NCBI GenBank assembly: GCA_937950105.1
Contig: CALFEM010000061.1
Coordinates: 1 to 6,189, forward strand
DNA: 6,189 nucleotides
Source: an uncultured Alphaproteobacteria bacterium
GTDB taxonomy: Bacteria; Pseudomonadota; Alphaproteobacteria; Rhizobiales; Hyphomicrobiaceae
Direction of reading: 5' to 3'
Shown here: positions 1-6,189 of the stretch, piece after piece
How the letters are laid out: every line of letters starts with the position of its first letter
Position numbering within the stretch: position 1 is the first letter of the stretch
Translations under genes and position numbers: made by a program
Notes under the pieces: model-generated
The model's input: the letters and a program-made list of their open reading frames with translations, nothing else
What the model was told of the DNA's origin: nothing
Database searches by the model: none

Positions 1-593
1 TTCGACGTCTCGAGCGCGATCGCCGTCGTCATCACGCGCGTCACGTGCTCGATGTTGCCACCGACGATGATGACCTCGCCGACTTCGGCGATGGCGCGGC
101 CGAAGCCGGCGAGGGCTGCCGTCGTCAGGCTGTAACGGCCGTCCCAGATCAGCGTCGCGATCTTCGCTCGTGTCGAAAGCCCGAGCGAGCGAAACAGCTC
201 GTCGTACTCGATGTGCAGGTCGGCGAGCGACTGGCGCGCGAGGGCGGCGATCAGCGGCGTCACCAGCACCGCCTGGGCGATGATCATCGCCGTCGGCGTG
301 TAGAGCAGGCCGAGCACGCCGAGCGGCCCGGCGCGCGACAGCATCAGGTAGACGGCGAGGCCGACCACCACCGGCGGCAGGCCCATGAAGGCGTTGAGCA
401 GCGCCGTCAGCGCCGCATTGCCGGGAAATCGGACTACGGCCAGGAAGGCGCCGAGCGGCAGACCGACCACACAACCGATAGCGACCGCCGTCAGCGTCAC
501 TCGAAGCGACAGCCCGATGATGCTGTAGAGCTCGCCGTCGCCGGAGGCGACGAGCCCCAGTGCAAGACTGAAAATGCTCGAGAAATCGGTCAT
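1..593 (-). CDS. tupB: Tungstate ABC transporter permease TupB (partial; C-terminus beyond the left edge)
   Basis: Inner-membrane permease subunit of a TupABC-type importer, which takes up tungstate (possibly also molybdate) for tungsto- or molybdoenzymes. Translating the minus strand from the ATG at 593-591 gives 197 open residues to the window edge; I expect about 230-240 for the whole protein. Hydrophobic membrane segments lie at about residues 25-54, 60-86 and 91-119. The permease coupling (EAA-type) loop is at about 129-170, with LFRSLGL at 133-139 and GFGRAIAEVGE at 163-173. The following IIVGGNIEHVTRVMTTAIAL (175-194) is the conserved TupB-like stretch that separates this family from ModB and phosphate permeases. 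The start is the first ATG after an in-frame stop about 35 nt upstream; it has no strong Shine-Dalgarno sequence. No binding-protein gene (tupA) precedes it here, so tupA and tupC, if present, lie to the left or elsewhere. Family call firm; tungstate specificity inferred from similarity. Confidence 0.86.
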   Translation of the reverse strand, partial: MTDFSSIFSLALGLVASGDGELYSIIGLSLRVTLTAVAIGCVVGLPLGAFLAVVRFPGNAALTALLNAFMGLPPVVVGLAVYLMLSRAGPLGVLGLLYTPTAMIIAQAVLVTPLIAALARQSLADLHIEYDELFRSLGLSTRAKIATLIWDGRYSLTTAALAGFGRAIAEVGEVIIVGGNIEHVTRVMTTAIALETS

Positions 594-616
594 GGCGGCG
601 GTGCGACGGCTCGCGA

Positions 617-640
617 CGTTATGCGTAGGGGCACATTACG
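617..640 (-). promoter_or_regulatory. ModE-like operator upstream of tupB (candidate)
   Basis: Imperfect inverted repeat, plus strand CGTTATG (617-623), 10-nt spacer, CATTACG (634-640); six of seven arm positions pair. Read toward tupB it is CGTAATG-N10-CATAACG, 24 bp overall. That total length and the outer CGT.AT.T / CATAACG bases match the E. coli modA operator bound by ModE as I remember it. Inside it, TGCGTA (622-627) and TACGCA (637-642) form a perfect hexamer repeat with a 9-nt spacer. The site lies 24-47 nt upstream of the tupB start codon, where repression by oxyanion-loaded ModE would be expected. CATAAC (621-616 on the minus strand) could also act as a -10 element. The repeat is directly visible; the ModE assignment is inference. 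Confidence 0.5.
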
Positions 641-664
641 CAGCCTGGACGGCGCCGCGAAAGC

Positions 665-692
665 GGAATCTGCACGCGCGGGAAGATTCCCG
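665..692. promoter_or_regulatory. Nested inverted repeats, possible operator
   Basis: Two overlapping perfect inverted repeats share the same right-hand bases. GGAATCT (665-671) pairs with AGATTCC (684-690) across a 12-nt spacer. CGGGAA (679-684) pairs with TTCCCG (687-692) across 2 nt. The short-spacer palindrome looks like a binding site for a dimeric repressor, while the pair together could form two mutually exclusive hairpins. The position is about 200 nt before the desaturase start and about 70-100 nt before the tupB start, so either gene could be the target. No regulator family can be named from the bases. Confidence 0.3.
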
Positions 693-851
693 ACCGCGAC
701 GGGCGCCGAGCCGCCCGGCTCCGTACTGCCGTCCAGCTTCGGATCGGCCGCTTCTTATTGCGCCATCGCGGGTGCCCGGCGCCCTGCCGCACCGCCATTT
801 TCTCCGCCTGTGCCGCGCGGAACAGGCCGCCGCCGGCTCGCGTGGTTAATC

Positions 852-866
852 GCTCCTCAAGGGAGC
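852..866 (+). other. Small hairpin in the desaturase leader
   Basis: GCTCC (852-856) pairs with GGAGC (862-866), and a T-G pair can extend the stem inward, leaving a three-base loop. It ends 13 nt before the GGAG Shine-Dalgarno sequence (880-883), so it would sit in the messenger leader without covering the ribosome binding site. It has no T-run and is not a terminator. It could stabilise the 5' end or be chance. Confidence 0.2.
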
Positions 867-890
867 AGCCCCAACCAACGGAGTCGTGAC

Positions 891-2405
891 ATGTCGATGA
901 GCATCGAACTCGCAGCCGAGCCCACCGCCACCACCGAGAGCATCACGTCCCGTCCTGCCCGGTCGGGCGCGCGGGGTCTCGTGACCGCGTTCGCCACCAC
1001 CCTCTCGGGATACTTCTTCCTCTCCTGCGCTTACCTCTACTGGCTTGCAGCCGCCGGTGGCGCCGTCCTCAGCTTCATCCTGCCGCGCTCGCTGATCGAG
1101 CGCGCGCCGCTGACGATCCTCACGCTGTCCTCGCTGGCCATGGCCGCCTCGACGCAGACCCTTTCAGGCTTCTGGCCCGACTACACCAGCCTCGCCGACA
1201 TCGGCCGCGAGGCGCTGCTGTGGGTGGCGATCGGCACCTTCGGCCGCGCCTATCTCGTCTACACCGACTTCCCCTCGACCTTCGAGGGGCTGGAGCGCGC
1301 CATCGACGAGCGCCCGCTCGACCGCTGGATCGGCAAGCACCTGCACCATCGCATCGACGCCATCTTCACCCGTGTCTGGGTGGCGAACTCGGTCGCCATC
1401 ATCCCGCTGACGCTGCTGGTGCTGATGCCATCGACGCTCAACTACTTCGTCGTGCTGGCCTACTTCGTCGCGCTGCTGATCGGCCAGTTCCCGCACGAGC
1501 TGATCGACCACGTCAACCTGCACACCCGCGTGTTCCAGCCGAAGGCCGGCACGCCGGAGATGCCCAAGCGCATCCTCAAGGCGCTGCAGTTCTACTTCGA
1601 GTATCCCCACCAGTTGCTGCTGGCGCGCGCTCCCGAGTATCACCGCATCCAGCACGTCTATGTGCACCACGTCGAAGACAACGGCCTCCTCGACAGCCAG
1701 ACGACCGCGCCCTACGACCGCACCAGCTTCCTCGACTTCTCGCGCCACGCTCTGATCCAGGGCCTCGACATGGTCTCGGGCTACAAGGTCGCCATGTACC
1801 TGAAGAAGAAGGGCAAGAAGCGCCAGATGCGCGAGCTCGTCCGCGGCTTCGTGATCTGGTACGCCTTCCTCGCCCTGATCGCGCTGTTCAACCCGCTCGC
1901 CGCCGGCATCATCTGGGTGTCGCGCTTCGTCGGCGGCAACATGCTCTCTCTGGTCGCCTTCTGGCAGCACGGCCTCGTCGACGACCACGACATCCAGGAC
2001 GTGCACGGCAACTCGGTCAACTTCCTCGGCCACGAGCATGGCAACCTCGGCTCCGACTACCACGTCGAGCACCATCTGCAGCCGGGCCGCCACTGGAGCG
2101 CCTACTACTCGGTGTTCTCGAAGGCCGAGCAGTCCGACAAGGGCCACGGCGCCGTGCTGATGCAGAAGGAAGTGTTCGGCCCGCTGGCCTTCGTCGCCTC
2201 GCTCTGGCGCCGCGACTACGACGCGATCGCCGCCCACGCCCACCTCGCCGGCGTCGATCCGAACGACAAGACCGCGCTGGCCGCCATCGTTGCCGAGCGT
2301 ACCGGCGCCATCGGCGAGACCGAGCGCACGGGGTCCATGCTCGCCCTCGACCGCCTCGTCAGCCGCGCCATGGCGCTGACGCTGCCCAAGGTGTTCAACA
2401 CCTGA
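891..2405 (+). CDS. Membrane fatty acid desaturase-family protein
   Basis: 504-residue integral-membrane protein of the di-iron fatty acid desaturase/hydroxylase family, expected to use O2 and reducing equivalents to desaturate or hydroxylate a lipid at the inner membrane. Histidine clusters that would bind the two irons are HELIDH (202-207), HRIQHVYVHH (251-260) and HVEHH (391-395). Further candidate ligands are H360 in FWQHG and H381/H383 in GHEHGN. Hydrophobic segments lie at about 30-65, 70-90, 105-123, 165-200, 318-345 and 350-358. The start at 891 has GGAG (880-883) seven bases upstream. The frame stays open far upstream, but that part is arginine-rich shadow sequence lying antisense to tupB. 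The C-terminal tail (about 440-504) has no recognised motif. The N-terminal 200 residues before the first box are long for a simple acyl desaturase, so the substrate (fatty acid, sphingoid base, carotenoid or other) is unresolved. The gene appears to be transcribed alone and ends 28 nt before a terminator. Confidence 0.8.
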   Translation: MSMSIELAAEPTATTESITSRPARSGARGLVTAFATTLSGYFFLSCAYLYWLAAAGGAVLSFILPRSLIERAPLTILTLSSLAMAASTQTLSGFWPDYTSLADIGREALLWVAIGTFGRAYLVYTDFPSTFEGLERAIDERPLDRWIGKHLHHRIDAIFTRVWVANSVAIIPLTLLVLMPSTLNYFVVLAYFVALLIGQFPHELIDHVNLHTRVFQPKAGTPEMPKRILKALQFYFEYPHQLLLARAPEYHRIQHVYVHHVEDNGLLDSQTTAPYDRTSFLDFSRHALIQGLDMVSGYKVAMYLKKKGKKRQMRELVRGFVIWYAFLALIALFNPLAAGIIWVSRFVGGNMLSLVAFWQHGLVDDHDIQDVHGNSVNFLGHEHGNLGSDYHVEHHLQPGRHWSAYYSVFSKAEQSDKGHGAVLMQKEVFGPLAFVASLWRRDYDAIAAHAHLAGVDPNDKTALAAIVAERTGAIGETERTGSMLALDRLVSRAMALTLPKVFNT

Positions 2406-2432
2406 GAGTGAAGCAAACCATCACCCGGAAGG

Positions 2433-2469
2433 CGGAAGCGGTTGCAGATGCAGCCGCTTCCGTTCTTTT
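2433..2469 (+). terminator. Rho-independent terminator of the desaturase gene
   Basis: A 13-bp stem (2433-2445 with 2450-2462, one G-T pair) closes an AGAT tetraloop and is followed at once by TTCTTTT (2463-2469). It begins 28 nt after the desaturase stop codon. The stem's CGGAAGCGG start also occurs in the terminator after katG, so the two hairpins share a motif. It should insulate katG from desaturase transcription. Confidence 0.88.
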
Positions 2470-2487
2470 CAGCCCAACCGCCCCGAC

Positions 2488-4778
<2,291 letters not shown>

Positions 4779-4822
4779 ATCACGGCAGGTCGACGAACGA
4801 CGACATGAGCCGACACGACCGG

Positions 4823-4850
4823 AAGCGGCTCCCTCACGGGGGCCGCTTTT
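4823..4850 (+). terminator. Rho-independent terminator of katG
   Basis: An 11-bp stem (4823-4833 with 4838-4848, one T-G pair) closes a TCAC loop. The stem's descending arm runs into TTTT (4847-4850), with more T-rich sequence after it. It lies 44 nt after the katG stop codon and shares CGGAAGCGG with the terminator upstream of katG. It separates katG from the helicase gene. Confidence 0.87.
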
Positions 4851-5191
4851 GCTTTGTTCCGCTCGGGTTGCGTCTGCGAAGCGGTGCGACCACTCCACGC
4901 AAGGCCGAGAGGACGATTGACAGGAGAGGCGATTTCCACCATCTCAGGGGCACTCGATGTTTCGCGGTACGCGCGAATGCGCATCGCTCGCCTGTCCCCT
5001 GGTTGGCCGTTCCACTGGCCTTTTCGTTCCGGGACGCTTTTGCGAGCAGCGGATTTTCCCCGAGACCTCTCCTGTGAAACGAGATGGCCCCCCACGCGCG
5101 GCGGGCCGCTCCGAAGCGCCTCGAGCCGCCAAACAGGCGAGCTGGATACCCAGCCGCACGGCCGCCGGCGCAGAAAGACCTACCCATTTCC
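4851..5191 (+). other. Long gene-free region, probable promoter and leader of the helicase gene
   Basis: 341 nt with no convincing protein gene. It must contain the helicase promoter and probably a long messenger leader, a common arrangement for cold-inducible RNA helicases. A possible weak hairpin is GGCC (from about 5004) with GGCCTTTT about 12 nt later: only four to five pairs, but followed by a T-run. The last 40 nt before the helicase start contain no clear Shine-Dalgarno sequence; AGAAAGA (5172-5178) is the nearest purine run and sits 13 nt away. An 80-codon frame (4957-5199) preceded by AGGGG overlaps the helicase start. Its third positions are not G/C-biased like the real genes, and its product has no recognisable motif. 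Confidence 0.45.
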
Positions 5192-6189
5192 ATGACTGAC
5201 CAGACTTTCGCGGACCTCGGCGTCGCCGAGCCGATCTGCCGTGCGCTCGCCGACGAGGGCTACACCAACCCGACCCCGATCCAGCTCGGCGCCATTCCGA
5301 CGCTGCTCGCCGGCCGCGACCTCCTCGGCCTCGCCCAGACCGGCACCGGCAAGACCGCCGCGTTCTCCGTGCCGATTCTGCAGCGCCTCTCAGAGCACGC
5401 CCGTCCGGCCCGGCCGCGCACGCCGCGCGCGCTGATCCTCGCGCCGACGCGCGAGCTCGCCGTACAGATCAACGACAGCATGAAGCTCTACGGCCGCCAC
5501 CTGAAGCTGCGCTCGACCGCTGTGTTCGGCGGCGTCGGCATCGGCGCCCAGATCGAGACGCTGCGCCGCGGCGTCGACATCCTCGTCGCCACGCCGGGCC
5601 GTCTGCTCGATCTCTGCGACCAGCGCATGTGCGACCTCGGCAGCCTGGAGATCCTGACACTCGACGAAGCCGACCGCATGCTCGACATGGGCTTCGTGCG
5701 CGACGTCCGCCGCATCATGAAGCTGGTGCCGAAGGAGCGCCAGACGCTGCTTCTGTCGGCCACCATGCCGACCGATATCGAGAGCCTCGCCACCGACATC
5801 CTGCGTGATCCCGCCAAGGTCGAGATCGCGCATGCGGGCAAGACCGTCGATCGCATCGCGCAGAGCGTGCACTTCGTGGCGCAGACGCTGAAGCGCGATC
5901 TGCTGTCGACGCTGCTCGCCGACGAAGCGATGACGCGCGTGATGGTGTTCACCCGCACCAAGCGCGGCGCCGATCGCGTCGCCCAGCATCTCAACCGCAG
6001 CGCCATCAGCGCCGAGGCGATCCACGGTAACAAGTCGCAGAACCATCGCCAGCGTACGCTGGAAGGCTTCCGCACCGGGCGCACCCGCGTGCTGGTGGCG
6101 ACCGACATCGCCGCGCGCGGTCTCGACATCGATCTCGTCTCGCACGTCTTCAACTTCGAATTGCCGCACGAGCCGGAAGCCTATGTGCA
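5192..6189 (+). CDS. rhlE: DEAD-box ATP-dependent RNA helicase, RhlE type (partial; C-terminus beyond the right edge)
   Basis: Cytoplasmic ATP-dependent RNA helicase that remodels RNA duplexes, typically in ribosome assembly, mRNA turnover or cold adaptation. The frame is open for 332 residues to the edge. Motifs in order: F6 and Q-motif PTPIQ (27-31), motif I AQTGTGKT (48-55), Ia PTREL (85-89), GG (113-114), Ib TPGR (134-137), II DEAD (158-161), III SAT (189-191), IV region VMVFTRT (250-256), HGNKSQ (278-283), and [14 protein letters not shown] (302-314). Motif VI (HRxGRxxR) and any basic C-terminal tail fall outside the window. The short N-terminus leading straight into FADLG fits RhlE and leaves little doubt about the ATG at 5192, yet the start has no good Shine-Dalgarno sequence. 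The next in-frame ATG is codon 97, inside the fold. The gene has its own promoter region after the katG terminator. The DEAD-box family is certain; the RhlE subfamily is likely but needs the missing C-terminus. Confidence 0.92.
   Translation, partial: MTDQTFADLGVAEPICRALADEGYTNPTPIQLGAIPTLLAGRDLLGLAQTGTGKTAAFSVPILQRLSEHARPARPRTPRALILAPTRELAVQINDSMKLYGRHLKLRSTAVFGGVGIGAQIETLRRGVDILVATPGRLLDLCDQRMCDLGSLEILTLDEADRMLDMGFVRDVRRIMKLVPKERQTLLLSATMPTDIESLATDILRDPAKVEIAHAGKTVDRIAQSVHFVAQTLKRDLLSTLLADEAMTRVMVFTRTKRGADRVAQHLNRSAISAEAIHGNKSQNHRQRTLEGFRTGRTRVLVATDIAARGLDIDLVSHVFNFELPHEPEAYV

Larger units (their letters stand above)
594..890. other. Divergent intergenic region between tupB and the desaturase gene
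   Basis: A 297-nt gap between two divergently transcribed genes that must hold both promoters. Reading frames open here, such as one from 574 to 849 on the plus strand, look like chance GC-rich frames: arginine/alanine/proline-rich, without recognisable domains. The tupB side carries the ModE-like repeat (617-640) and the middle carries the nested repeats at 665-692. The desaturase side (about 700-890) is GC-rich, and I could not find a convincing -35/-10 pair. A small hairpin and a good Shine-Dalgarno sequence occur just before the desaturase start. Confidence 0.6.

Noticed and set aside
45..890. N-terminal extension of the desaturase frame by 282 codons
   Set aside because: The extension lies antisense to tupB, is Arg/Gln/Asp-rich, and the ATG at 891 has a proper GGAG site and starts the recognisable protein.
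1164..2243. A 359-codon minus-strand frame antisense to the desaturase
   Set aside because: Its valine/glutamate/aspartate-rich composition without motifs is the typical mirror of a high-GC gene.
4854..5195. A 113-codon frame whose stop overlaps the helicase ATG
   Set aside because: It would start at a TTG inside the T-rich tail of the katG terminator without a ribosome binding site, and its product has no recognisable feature.
5390..6169. A 259-codon minus-strand frame antisense to the helicase
   Set aside because: It is the complement shadow of the DEAD-box gene, whose motifs are all in the plus-strand frame.

Overview
This is a GC-rich window (roughly two-thirds G+C, third codon positions strongly G/C). 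It looks like the chromosome of an alphaproteobacterium, probably a Hyphomicrobiales/Rhizobiales-type organism. That placement is inferred from base composition, codon use and the look of the proteins; no database search was possible. It carries four protein genes, two of them cut by the window edges. I see no mobile element, CRISPR array, tRNA or rRNA.

Layout: (1) 1-593, minus strand: the N-terminal part of a tungstate-type ABC transporter permease (TupB), running off the left edge. (2) 594-890: a divergent intergenic region. It contains an imperfect inverted repeat (617-640) that resembles a ModE molybdate/tungstate-responsive operator just upstream of tupB, and a nested pair of inverted repeats (665-692). 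(3) 891-2405, plus strand: a 504-residue integral-membrane fatty acid desaturase-family protein with histidine boxes, followed by a strong intrinsic terminator (2433-2469). (4) 2470-2606: the katG upstream region, an AT-rich island in otherwise GC-rich DNA with a conspicuous inverted repeat. (5) 2607-4778, plus strand: full-length bifunctional catalase-peroxidase KatG with its active-site residues intact, followed by a second intrinsic terminator (4823-4850). (6) 4851-5191: a long region without a convincing gene that probably includes the leader of the next gene. (7) 5192-6189, plus strand: the N-terminal two-thirds or more of an RhlE-type DEAD-box RNA helicase, cut by the right edge.

The genes read as four independent transcription units rather than one pathway: oxyanion uptake on one strand, then membrane lipid modification, peroxide defence and RNA remodelling on the other. 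The two terminators separate the three plus-strand genes. Desaturase, KatG and an RNA helicase could all serve stress or cold adaptation, but nothing in the sequence shows co-regulation. I found no clear undescribed system. The items most worth a second look are the ModE-like box, the katG upstream inverted repeat, and the long helicase leader with no recognisable Shine-Dalgarno sequence.
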